Position numbers and translations under genes: made by a program. Below the pieces are notes generated by a model. It did not search any database and had not been told where the DNA came from. It was given only the letters and a program-made list of their open reading frames with translations. From Rhodobacterales bacterium (GTDB taxonomy: Bacteria; Pseudomonadota; Alphaproteobacteria; Rhodobacterales; Rhodobacteraceae): a stretch of 6,965 bases of DNA. Shown in pieces: positions 1 to 6,166 of this stretch (position 1 is the first letter of the stretch; each line of letters opens with the position of its first letter). The stretch covers positions 1-6,965 of the forward strand of contig JAAFIJ010000151.1 of assembly GCA_013298675.1 (NCBI GenBank), written 5' to 3'.

Positions 1-1842
1 CGCCTTGGTCAGTTCGGTCTTGCCGACACCCGTTGGCCCAAGGAATAGGAACGACCCCAAAGGCCGCCCTTCGTCATTCAACCCCGCCCGTGCACGACGA
101 ACGGCGTTAGAAACGGCGACCACGGCGGCGCGTTGGCCGATCACGCGTTTGCCCAACTCTTCTTCCATCCGCAGCAGTTTCTCGCGCTCACCCTCCAGCA
201 TCTTGGACACGGGAATGCCGGTCCACCGCTGCACCACCTCGGCAATCTGCTCTGGTCGGACCGCCTCGGAGACCAGCGCGTCACCTTCGCGGGCCTCTGC
301 CTCGGCCAGTTTCTTTTCCAGCCCCGGAATAATGCCATAAGACAACTCGCCCGCACGGCCCAGATTGCCGTCACGCTTGGCGTGCTCCAGATCGGCGCGC
401 GCTTTTTCAAGATGCCCCTTCAAATCGCGCGCGACCTCTAGCTTGTCACGCTCTGCCTGCCATTTCGACGTCATCTCGGACGACTGTTCCAAAAGGTTCG
501 ACAGCTCTTTGACCAACTTTTCCAACCGGTCCTTGGACGCGTTGTCATCTTCTTTCTTCAGCGCCTCGGCTTCGATCTGCAATTGCAGGATCTGACGGTC
601 CAGCTGATCCAATTCTTCGGGTTTGCTGTCGACCTCCATCCGAAGGCGAGATGCGGCCTCATCCACCAGATCGATGGCTTTGTCAGGCAAAAAACGGTCG
701 GTGATGTAACGATGCGACAGTGTCGCCGCCGCCACAAGTGCCGAGTCAGAGATACGCACCCCGTGGTGGAGTTCGTATTTCTCTTTGATCCCGCGCAGAA
801 TTGAAATGGTATCCTCGACCGTAGGCTCGGATACCAACACGGGCTGGAACCGCCGCGCGAGCGCCGCATCCTTTTCCACGTACTTACGGTATTCGGTCAG
901 GGTCGTCGCACCCACGCAGTGCAGATCACCCCGCGCCAGCGCAGGTTTGATCAGGTTGGCCGCATCCATCGCGCCATCTGCCTTGCCCGCGCCCACAAGC
1001 GTGTGCATCTCGTCGATGAACAAGATGATATTGCCCTCGGCGGCAGTCACTTCGTTTAGCACTGCCTTCAGGCGCTCTTCGAATTCGCCGCGGTACTTGG
1101 CCCCGGCAATCAGCGCGCCCATATCAAGCGCCATCAGTTTCTTGTCGCGCAGCGATTCCGGCACGTCACCATCAACGATGCGCAGGGCAAGACCCTCGGC
1201 AATCGCGGTTTTGCCCACGCCCGGCTCTCCGATCAGCACCGGGTTATTCTTGGTGCGACGTGACAGAACCTGCATGGTCCGCCGAATTTCTTCGTCGCGG
1301 CCAATGATCGGGTCAATCTTGCCCTCGGCCGCAGCCTCGGTCAGGTCGCGCGCATATTTCTTCAGCGCGTCATAGCCTTCTTCGGCACTTGCCGTGTCAG
1401 CAGTGCGCCCTTTGCGAATTTCATTGATCGCGGTGTTCAGTTTTTGCGCCGTCACAGCGCCCGCATCCAAAGCGTCCTTCGCCTTGGACGCCACCATCGT
1501 CAGCGCCATCAGCATGCGTTCCACGGGAACAAAACTGTCGCCGGCCTTTTTCGCCAGCTTTTCAGCCTCATCCAGAACCTTGACCAAACCGGGGTCCATG
1601 AAGGGCTGCGCATCCCCTGTGACTCGCGGCAGTTTCGTCAGTGTCAGTGTCAAGGCGTCGGTCACGCGCGCGGGTTCGGCCCCCGCACGACGGATCAGGT
1701 TGGACGCAAGCCCCTGTTCATCATCCAAGATCGCCTTGAGCAAATGTTCGGGCGCCAGCCGCTGATGGTTTTCGCGCGTTGCAATGGTCTGCGCTGCCTG
1801 GATAAAGCCGCGCGACCGCTCCGTGAATTTCTCTAAATTCAT
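1..1842 (-). CDS. clpB: ATP-dependent chaperone ClpB (partial, C-terminal part beyond window edge)
   Basis: ClpB is a hexameric cytoplasmic AAA+ disaggregase that works with DnaK/DnaJ to extract polypeptides from aggregates after heat stress. The frame is open from ATG at 1842 to base 1 (614 codons; the family is about 860 residues, so roughly 250 are missing). The start reads MNLEKFTERSRGFIQAAQ, typical of the Clp N-domain (about residues 1-145). NBD1 follows with Walker A GEPGVGKT at residues 205-212 and Walker B LFIDE ending at E278, then GAGKADGAMDAAN and an ARRFQ arginine-finger segment. The coiled-coil middle domain spans roughly 405-520. NBD2 begins with GPTGVGKT at 602-609, and the window stops five residues later. 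These positions lie within a few residues of E. coli ClpB, so the copy looks intact as far as visible. The start is supported by AGGAG (1851-1855, minus strand), eight bases upstream. The middle domain and the GAGKADGAMDAAN loop separate it from ClpA and ClpC. Confidence 0.98.
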   Translation of the reverse strand, partial: MNLEKFTERSRGFIQAAQTIATRENHQRLAPEHLLKAILDDEQGLASNLIRRAGAEPARVTDALTLTLTKLPRVTGDAQPFMDPGLVKVLDEAEKLAKKAGDSFVPVERMLMALTMVASKAKDALDAGAVTAQKLNTAINEIRKGRTADTASAEEGYDALKKYARDLTEAAAEGKIDPIIGRDEEIRRTMQVLSRRTKNNPVLIGEPGVGKTAIAEGLALRIVDGDVPESLRDKKLMALDMGALIAGAKYRGEFEERLKAVLNEVTAAEGNIILFIDEMHTLVGAGKADGAMDAANLIKPALARGDLHCVGATTLTEYRKYVEKDAALARRFQPVLVSEPTVEDTISILRGIKEKYELHHGVRISDSALVAAATLSHRYITDRFLPDKAIDLVDEAASRLRMEVDSKPEELDQLDRQILQLQIEAEALKKEDDNASKDRLEKLVKELSNLLEQSSEMTSKWQAERDKLEVARDLKGHLEKARADLEHAKRDGNLGRAGELSYGIIPGLEKKLAEAEAREGDALVSEAVRPEQIAEVVQRWTGIPVSKMLEGEREKLLRMEEELGKRVIGQRAAVVAVSNAVRRARAGLNDEGRPLGSFLFLGPTGVGKTELTKA

Positions 1843-1912
1843 CGGCCAATCTCCTTTTCTAATGCACCTCGGAACTGCCCTGATGCGGCACAGCTTCCTT
1901 GGCCCAAGACAG

Positions 1913-1941
1913 AAATGGGGGTATCGCCGGACCTTTGCAAT
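1913..1941 (-). promoter_or_regulatory. Candidate sigma-32 (RpoH) heat-shock promoter for clpB
   Basis: On the minus strand, CCCCATTT (1920-1913) matches the sigma-32 -10 consensus CCCCATNT. Fifteen bases upstream lies ATTGCA (1941-1936), a fair partner for the -35 element CTTGAA. Transcription would begin near 1906, leaving a leader of about 65 bases before the clpB ATG. clpB is a classic RpoH target, so position and family agree. The -35 is imperfect, and alphaproteobacterial RpoH sites vary, so this remains a prediction. No CIRCE repeat is seen. Confidence 0.5.
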
Positions 1942-2053
1942 AGGTCGATCATCGCAGCGAGTTGCTAATTTTCCAGCAGCATCCAAGGCCACTTGATCCC
2001 GGCAGCGCCAATAACTTGAACTGTCTTTGCAGAATTTTTTGGCCGCTCTGACA

Positions 2054-2139
2054 GCGCAACCCTGTAGGAAGGTTAAAGTTTTTCACACTTCGCCCTGCTG
2101 GGAACCAACACAGCACCCAGTTTCTTAACCTTGTTGCGC
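2054..2139. repeat. Nested inverted repeat, candidate structured RNA or regulatory DNA
   Basis: GCGCAAC (2054-2060) is the exact reverse complement of GTTGCGC (2133-2139), and AAGGTTAA (2069-2076) that of TTAACCTT (2125-2132). The two 3' arms are contiguous while the 5' arms are separated by CCTGTAGG, giving a 15-bp stem with one 8-base bulge. Inside are two further hairpins that cannot form together: TGCTG/CAGCA (2096-2100 with 2111-2115) and CTGGG/CCCAG (2098-2102 with 2116-2120), which share bases 2098-2100. Neither strand has a T run just after the structure, so it is not a simple terminator. It could be a cis-acting leader, a small RNA, a small mobile repeat or a protein-binding palindrome. 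I do not recognise it as 6S RNA, SRP RNA, tmRNA or a known riboswitch. The orientation is unknown. Confidence 0.6.
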
Positions 2140-2194
2140 AATCTTGTGGGGGACACCGACAAAACGATCTCGTGTTGGAATTGCCCTGACACCA

Positions 2195-2245
2195 TTTGAC
2201 CGAACGTTCCCTTTGAACACACGTCCCCTTTGACCAAAAGCCAAG
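2195..2245 (+). repeat. Three 17-bp-spaced direct repeats beginning TTTGA
   Basis: TTTGA starts at 2195, 2212 and 2229, exactly 17 bases apart. The first two units, TTTGACCGAACGTTCCC and TTTGAACACACGTCCCC, agree at 13 of 17 positions. The third keeps TTTGACC and then diverges. The array ends ten bases before the ATG of the small ORF at 2255. It may be a set of regulator sites or overlapping -35-like hexamers (TTGACC, TTGAAC), but no good -10 partner is visible. Chance cannot be excluded. Confidence 0.4.
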
Positions 2246-2254
2246 AGATTTAAA

Positions 2255-2503
2255 ATGTCCATCGAACCATTTGAGCGGTCAACCTTTGCGCCGATCACCA
2301 AAGTTGATCCTGTCACGATCGCTCCTTTGCACCGGATCGATCTTGCAGACTTGAACGCCGTTGGATTTGAAGAACGGAACCACGCAATGTTTATCGCGCG
2401 CTGCCAGCAAGTGGTCGCTTTGCGCTTGACCAACAGTTCCACAAACTCTGTGTTTGCTCAGGTTCGCCAAACGCCAAAACGACGAAAGCTTTTGTGCGCC
2501 TGA
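2255..2503 (+). CDS. Doubtful small ORF, 82 residues, unrecognised
   Basis: This open frame begins MSIEPFERSTFAPITKVDPV and ends KRRKLLCA. I recognise no family. The N-terminal 58 residues have a protein-like mix of hydrophobic and acidic residues, while the end is basic and of low quality. There is no signal peptide or membrane segment. The ribosome site is weak (AAGAG, six bases before ATG), and third-position GC is only about 57 percent, giving little coding signal. Overlapping frames on the minus strand are similar in length. In favour are the position after the 17-bp repeats and the lack of any better gene in 1 kb. It could be a real small protein, a decayed gene, or noise in a regulatory region. 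Confidence 0.27.
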   Translation: MSIEPFERSTFAPITKVDPVTIAPLHRIDLADLNAVGFEERNHAMFIARCQQVVALRLTNSSTNSVFAQVRQTPKRRKLLCA

Positions 2504-2847
2504 TTCGGCGCAATCCATCGCGTAAGGCGGATGTCCTGCCACTGCCTGCGCCCGTTAAGTGCCGTAACCAGTGACCTGAATTTCCTTTGTTTAAGCTATG
2601 TTGCCTAAGAGTGAACACGAGTGTCCCGACCCTCTGTCAGGGGGTCGGGTATTTCATTGCCGTCGGCATTTGCACCATTTGCCCGCAGGAATAGTCCTCT
2701 TTATGACACGCCACGCGCGAAAGCAGAGGAAATCCGCCGATCCACAATGCGCCTTTCGGCATGTCATTGCAGATCGCTTAACCCGACACACGCCGCCCCT
2801 TGCAAAGACCGTCCAGATGCCGCCTAAGGGGGAAAAAAGGGCGAACC
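2504..2847 (+). other. Intergenic region and presumed leader of the 2848 gene
   Basis: No gene is supported here. It contains a weak nested palindrome (CACTG 2540-2544 and GTTA 2554-2557 pairing with TAAC 2565-2568 and CAGTG 2569-2573), the GC-rich hairpin at 2625-2649, a tiny hairpin TGCC/GGCA (2658-2668), and a TCCTCT/AGAGGA pair (2695-2700 with 2725-2730). Open frames starting at 2598 and 2621 run through it, but their composition is not protein-like and they clash with the gene that follows. No clear promoter was found. Confidence 0.5.
2625..2649 (+). terminator. Strong GC hairpin, possible terminator or leader structure
   Basis: CCCGACCC (2625-2632) pairs with GGGTCGGG (2642-2649), closing a 9-base loop that a T-G wobble can reduce to 7. 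On the plus strand it is followed by TATTTCATT, which is only partly T-rich, so intrinsic termination is possible but not textbook. If it terminates, it could end a transcript from the 2255 ORF. Otherwise it lies in the leader of the 2848 gene. There is no T run on the minus side. Confidence 0.4.
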
Positions 2848-3237
2848 ATGCAAGATATCCTTCAGCCCATTATTCACAAAACTTCTGTTCAAGGCTTACA
2901 GGTCAATGTCGCAAGTTCTGGCTTGTCGATTGGCGATTCTGCGCATTTGGAGCGTTTGGCGGATGGCCGTATTGGCATTTTTGCCCAAGCAAAGCGCTGG
3001 CGCTTTGGCGTTTTTCCGCATCGTGGAAACACGCTGATCGGGTCGCTGTCTGACGAATCTGCGGCACGGATATCTGAGGCCCTCGACAGTGGCGGCACCT
3101 TACGGACCCGAATCGTTGGCCTGACGCCAGAGCATTTGATGCTGGACGGGCACGCATCGGTTGACGTGTCGATCTGGGGCAATCTGGCGCTAGAGCTTCA
3201 TTTTGACCATTCATCTGACAGTCGGTATGCAGTCTAG
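2848..3237 (+). CDS. Uncharacterised 129-residue protein with faint HIRAN-like pattern
   Basis: The frame is open further upstream to 2800, but the ATG at 2848 is chosen because AAGGG (2837-2841) sits six bases before it and the upstream residues are arginine-rich and unlike a protein start. The core (residues 27-92) reads GDSAHLERLADGRIGIF, then FGVFP, then LIGSLSDESAARISEALDSG, then a beta strand TRIVGL. That order (GD, a beta strand, 'IGxL' followed by a helix of alanines, then 'LDSG') resembles HIRAN domains, small beta-barrels found in DNA-repair helicases and as stand-alone proteins. The match is by eye and weak, and the function is unknown. There is no signal peptide or membrane segment, so it is probably cytoplasmic. 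The next gene starts 85 bases downstream on the same strand and may be co-transcribed. Confidence 0.8.
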   Translation: MQDILQPIIHKTSVQGLQVNVASSGLSIGDSAHLERLADGRIGIFAQAKRWRFGVFPHRGNTLIGSLSDESAARISEALDSGGTLRTRIVGLTPEHLMLDGHASVDVSIWGNLALELHFDHSSDSRYAV

Positions 3238-3322
3238 GCGGCGTTGACGCCCTGATAGGTTTCTTTGGCGAGTGAAATCGCTGATACACGGCCCACGTCA
3301 CCCCTAACCGGATAGAAACGTC

Positions 3323-3742
3323 ATGTCCTACACCCATGCCACGCAATCCCTGACCGACGCCGCCGTCTTAGAAATGCTGACCGCAGCACAAGCCAAGGCA
3401 GTTGCGATGGGTCAACCACAGTGCATCGTGATCGCGGATACCAGCGCAGTTGTGCTGGGATCGTTGCGGATGCTGGGCGCGCGGGTGTTGTCGATGCGCT
3501 CTGCCACGGCCAAGGCGCGAACTTCTGCGTCAACCGGTAACCTGAGCGGGGCGTTGCCAGAGGCGGTTCGCGTCACCATTGCAGTCGCCACAGATGGAAC
3601 GATGACCGGTCTGCCGGGTGGCCTGCCGATCCGGTTCAACGGCGTTTTGGTCGGCGGCATTGGTGTGGGGTCTGGCAGCGGCGCCCAAGACGAAGAGGTC
3701 GCGCGCGCAGCCCTTGCGGCAATTGGTGCGGATCAGGTCTGA
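3323..3742 (+). CDS. GlcG/HbpS family (DUF336) protein
   Basis: This 139-residue protein has the full-length pattern of the GlcG/HbpS family: an N-terminal helix (SLTDAAVLEMLTAAQAKAV), a strand (CIVIADTSAVVLGSLRM), a helix beginning with a serine-rich segment and A-TAKA (residues about 54-66), a glycine stretch LPGGLPIRFNGVLVGGIGVG, and the closing DEEVARAALAAIG. Members bind heme (HbpS) or sit in glycolate and other oxidation operons (GlcG), and the biochemical role of most is unknown. It lacks a signal peptide, so it is likely cytoplasmic. The ribosome site is weak (GGAT about nine bases before ATG), which fits translation as the second gene after the 2848 gene. No glycolate oxidase or heme-uptake gene is in view, so glcG or hbpS is not assigned. 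It ends nine bases from the converging propeller gene. Confidence 0.88.
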   Translation: MSYTHATQSLTDAAVLEMLTAAQAKAVAMGQPQCIVIADTSAVVLGSLRMLGARVLSMRSATAKARTSASTGNLSGALPEAVRVTIAVATDGTMTGLPGGLPIRFNGVLVGGIGVGSGSGAQDEEVARAALAAIGADQV

Positions 3743-3751
3743 GCGGCCAGC

Positions 3752-4588
3752 CTAAGCATCCACCTCAGCATAGCGCACAAAGGCAAATGAATTGCCGTCC
3801 GGGGCCCAGTTCGGCACGTTCATGGTGCCCTGTCCGCCATTGAACGCAAGGATCCTGCGTTGATCGCTGCCGTCGGGCGCACAAAGCACCAACTCGACCG
3901 GCAAATCACGCGGGTGGCCTTGGGTGCCGGTGGGATACGCCAAATACAGCAGATACCGACCACAAGGTGACGGATGCGGAAACCAGTTGACGTAATCATC
4001 CCTAAAAAGCTGGCGTTGATTGGCCCCGTTTGCATCCATAATCCAGATTTGAGCGTGGCCACCGCGATCGCAGTTATAGTAAATTTGCGCACCATCGGCG
4101 CTATAGTCTGGCCCGTCGCAATGTCCTTCAGAATTTGTCAGCCGCTGTTCCGTCCCGCCGTTCAGCGACAAAACATAGACATCAATCACCCGGCTGCCAC
4201 CACGTGCCGCGACATAGGCAATGGTGCGGCCATCAGGTGCCCACCCATGCCACCAACTGGGGTGATCTGGCGAAACGCGTTCGGGCTCGCCCCCCGCCGC
4301 CGGGATCAAATAAATCTCGGATCCCTGCCCATCGTGGTGCGACGAAAGGATGATCCGCGTCCCGTCGGGGCTGATGCCATGATCATTGTTGCATAGCACA
4401 GCAACGCCCGTATCCAAGGGAACCATCTGCGGCGCATCCAGTGGAACGCGGTAAAGCCGGCCCTCGCCATTTATCAACAAATAGCTGCCGTCAGGCGACC
4501 AGTTCGGCGCCTCTATCAACATGTCCGCTTGCAACACCACCCGCGACTCGCTGCGCGCAACATCATAGATTTCAAGCGAGCTGCGCAT
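3752..4588 (-). CDS. PD40/TolB-like six-blade beta-propeller protein, cytoplasmic
   Basis: The 278-residue protein is built from six PD40 repeats with 'SPDG'-type turns at about residues 31-34, 73-76, 117-120 (APDG), 163-166 (SADG), 207-210 (SPCG) and 262-265 (APDG). Between the turns are strands such as LLINGEGRLYRVPL and SEIYLIPAAGGEPERV. TolB-type propellers are scaffolds for protein contacts, but true TolB is periplasmic with an extra N-terminal domain. This protein has neither, so automatic labels such as 'biopolymer transporter Tol' would mislead. Related short propellers with NNDHGISPDG, WHGW and NWFPHPSP segments are widespread and uncharacterised. ATG 4588 is chosen over an in-frame GTG at 4603 because GGGGGA lies seven bases upstream. 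It follows the unknown gene by 22 bases and is the last gene of the cluster. Asp to Cys at residue 209 in the fifth turn is unusual. Confidence 0.9.
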   Translation of the reverse strand: MRSSLEIYDVARSESRVVLQADMLIEAPNWSPDGSYLLINGEGRLYRVPLDAPQMVPLDTGVAVLCNNDHGISPDGTRIILSSHHDGQGSEIYLIPAAGGEPERVSPDHPSWWHGWAPDGRTIAYVAARGGSRVIDVYVLSLNGGTEQRLTNSEGHCDGPDYSADGAQIYYNCDRGGHAQIWIMDANGANQRQLFRDDYVNWFPHPSPCGRYLLYLAYPTGTQGHPRDLPVELVLCAPDGSDQRRILAFNGGQGTMNVPNWAPDGNSFAFVRYAEVDA

Positions 4589-4595
4589 GGTCAGG

Positions 4596-4601
4596 TCCCC
4601 C
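4596..4601 (-). promoter_or_regulatory. Ribosome binding site deciding the propeller start
   Basis: GGGGGA on the minus strand lies seven bases before ATG 4588. The alternative GTG at 4603 would overlap this element and has no comparable site before it. Confidence 0.55.
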
Positions 4602-4610
4602 ACAAAGTTG

Positions 4611-5384
4611 TTATTCGCGCGACTTGGGTGTCAAAAGCTTTGCCGGGCGCAACGCCTCGGCTGCTTTGAACAGCCCGAAGGTTTGGTTGACGTAATTCAC
4701 CACACCACCGATCTGTTCCAGATACTTTGCCAACTCTGGCGTCCGCTCTGCCTCAACCACCTGTACCGGACGATCCGGGCCCTCGGCTTCAAACTGGCAA
4801 TAGAACAACGGCTCACCACGTTTCAGGATGATATCCTTTTCCGGCTCGTGCCATTCGAACGCCCACATAAGCGGGCGCGGCCAGACGTTCAGCGGAAAGC
4901 GACCGCCAAAGATCGTGCCCGGCAGCGGGTCTTTGCGGTAATGCGCAAAGGCGGCAAGCTGGGTTACATACACCAACTCATCGGCGATAAACGTATAGGG
5001 CAGAACCATTTGCACCGTTGGGCGGTCTGGATAGCGCCACTCGGCCTCATTGACCAAGGTCATCACCTCGCCCAGTTTATTGCCCCTGATCGAGGAACCT
5101 GCCCCCGCGCGATTGATCAGATGCGCCTTGCCCTTGTCATCCCGACCAAAGCCCAGATGAATGTCAAACGGACTTTTGATATAGAAATAGCGGCTTTCCA
5201 TTTGAATGACCGCAGGGCAACGGCTGGCAGATTTGGAATGTGTCTTGTTGGTCTGGCGAAAGGATACACGTTCTGGCGCGTCATAAAGGACAGCACCTTT
5301 GTCGCTGCTTAGAAACCAGCCTACGGTGACCGGGCCAGACTTGCCCTCGCCTTCGGGACGCTCAAATGTGACATTGATTTCCAT
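4611..5384 (-). CDS. Uncharacterised 257-residue protein, possibly DUF6065-like
   Basis: I do not recognise a named function. The protein is soluble, with no signal peptide or membrane helix. Visible blocks are RCPAVIQMESRYFYIKSPFD (about residues 56-75), a basic-glycine stretch, a central aromatic beta-rich block (MVLPYTFIADELVYVTQ), FPLNVWPRPLMWAFEWHEPE, and KRGEPLFYCQFEAEG, followed by a C-terminal helical tail with YLEQIGGVVNYVNQTFGLFK. The 'CPA...sPfD' and 'W...P...rGEP' layout recalls DUF6065-type proteins, but only by memory and weakly. ATG 5384 is preferred because GAGG sits six bases upstream; a GTG at 5417 could extend it by 11 residues. It follows cutC by 50 bases and precedes the propeller gene by 22, so it is probably in the same transcript. 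A 241-codon frame on the opposite strand is taken as its shadow. Confidence 0.85.
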   Translation of the reverse strand: MEINVTFERPEGEGKSGPVTVGWFLSSDKGAVLYDAPERVSFRQTNKTHSKSASRCPAVIQMESRYFYIKSPFDIHLGFGRDDKGKAHLINRAGAGSSIRGNKLGEVMTLVNEAEWRYPDRPTVQMVLPYTFIADELVYVTQLAAFAHYRKDPLPGTIFGGRFPLNVWPRPLMWAFEWHEPEKDIILKRGEPLFYCQFEAEGPDRPVQVVEAERTPELAKYLEQIGGVVNYVNQTFGLFKAAEALRPAKLLTPKSRE

Positions 5385-5390
5385 ATTCTG

Positions 5391-5394
5391 CCTC
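5391..5394 (-). promoter_or_regulatory. Ribosome binding site deciding the start of the 257-residue protein
   Basis: GAGG on the minus strand, six bases before ATG 5384. It favours this start over GTG 5417. Confidence 0.5.
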
Positions 5395-5434
5395 ACAATT
5401 TTTGCCACAGAGTCCACCCATCAGGCGGGTCGTG

Positions 5435-6166
5435 TCAATGCAACAGCGCGGACTTAAGCGCCCGAACTCGCGCTGCATCTGTCCTTTTTGCGTCTTTTGA
5501 GGCAAATCCCATCGCGATGGCTTTGTCCGAGGGCAAAATGGGCCCAGAACAGGACGCGTGCACCTCACGCAGCGGCAAGTGCATTAGTTGGCCGATGGTC
5601 AGCGCCGATATCCCCGCACCGGGCATAATGATGATCCTCCCCGCTGCCGCTTGAAGCATCTTGGAAAGCTGCGCTACACCTGCTGGTGCCGAAGCAGCAC
5701 CACCCGACGTCAGGATACGCTCTACTCCCAAATCAATTGCCAGTTCCAGAGCGGGTCGCCAGTCGTTGATCATGTCAAAGGCGCGGTGAAGCGTGACCCC
5801 CAGCCCGTGCGCTGCGCCCATCAAATGCGTCATCACCTCTGCATCCAACTGATTTCGCGCATCAAGCGCGCCAAACACCACGCCCTGCAACCCGCACAGC
5901 CGGGCCGCAGCAATATCATCGCACATCACGGCAATTTCAGCCTTGGTATAGCAAAAATCACCGCTGCGCGGACGGATCATTGCATAGACCGGGCGACCAC
6001 ATTCCGACGCTTCGCGCATCAAACCGTAGGACGGGGTCAGCCCGCCCAAATCAAGCGCTGAACACAGCTCTATGCGGTCAGCGCCACCTTGAACGGCGGC
6101 CGATAGCCCTTGTGAATCGTCGACCGCAACTTCCAATCCGATCGCAACTTCTCGCTCAATTGACAT
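5435..6166 (-). CDS. cutC: CutC family protein
   Basis: This 243-residue protein has the normal length for CutC, a TIM-barrel family. Hallmarks in order are ADRIELCSALDLGGLTPSYG (residues 29-48), MIRPRSGDFCY (63-73), TLHRAFD (125-131), ERILTSGGA (149-157), MPGAGI (181-186) and EVHASC (201-206). Cys35 and Cys72 lie in the two most conserved N-terminal motifs, and Cys206 in the last. CutC is annotated as copper homeostasis, but in E. coli the copper phenotype was traced to the MicL small RNA encoded in the 3' part of the gene, so the protein's activity is open. Its ATG directly follows the TGA of the kinase gene with no gap, and its ribosome site lies within the kinase's last codons, which implies translational coupling. 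A sugar-linked role is an inference from this pairing. No copper transporter or copper regulator is in the window. Confidence 0.96.
   Translation of the reverse strand: MSIEREVAIGLEVAVDDSQGLSAAVQGGADRIELCSALDLGGLTPSYGLMREASECGRPVYAMIRPRSGDFCYTKAEIAVMCDDIAAARLCGLQGVVFGALDARNQLDAEVMTHLMGAAHGLGVTLHRAFDMINDWRPALELAIDLGVERILTSGGAASAPAGVAQLSKMLQAAAGRIIIMPGAGISALTIGQLMHLPLREVHASCSGPILPSDKAIAMGFASKDAKRTDAARVRALKSALLH

Larger units (their letters stand above)
1843..2254. other. Intergenic region upstream of clpB
   Basis: No gene is recognised here. On the minus side it carries the clpB ribosome site and the sigma-32-like promoter candidate. Further from clpB are a T6 run (2035-2040) with no convincing hairpin before it, the nested inverted repeat at 2054-2139, and the 17-bp-spaced TTTGA repeats beginning at 2195. 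A 37-codon minus ORF (1952-1839) overlaps the clpB start but lacks a ribosome site. Confidence 0.6.

Noticed and set aside
1630..1655. Short GTCAGT direct repeat in clpB
   Set aside because: It encodes a Thr-Leu run within the N-domain and needs no other explanation.
2033..2040. T run as a possible intrinsic terminator
   Set aside because: No stable GC hairpin stands directly before it, and no plus-strand gene ends there.
2101..2440. GGAAC and CGTT motifs as general stress (EcfG) promoters, and GAAC/GTTC pairs as LexA sites
   Set aside because: None has the required spacing on either strand.
2125..2618. Overlapping minus-strand frames that could be remnants of a gene or mobile element
   Set aside because: Three partial frames alternate with none clearly coding. 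I could not assign any to a transposase or other family from sequence alone.
2598..3053. A 151-codon plus-strand frame through the GC hairpin
   Set aside because: It is rich in His, Arg and Cys, runs across the hairpin, and overlaps the better-supported 2848 gene in another frame.
2903..3346. A 147-codon minus-strand open frame
   Set aside because: It is a shadow of the 2848 gene. The product is Arg-, Ser- and Pro-rich with no family resemblance, and the plus frame fits a folded protein.
3743..3790. A bidirectional terminator between the convergent genes
   Set aside because: Only nine bases separate the stop codons, and no stem followed by a T run is visible in the flanks.
4587..5312. A 241-codon plus-strand open frame
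   Set aside because: It lies antisense to the 257-residue gene and its product is rich in Arg, His and Cys with no recognisable motif. The minus frame has a ribosome site, operon spacing and better composition.
5412..5434. A terminator between cutC and the 257-residue gene
   Set aside because: Only a four-base-pair stem (ACCC/GGGT) forms and there is no T run, so the genes are treated as one transcript.
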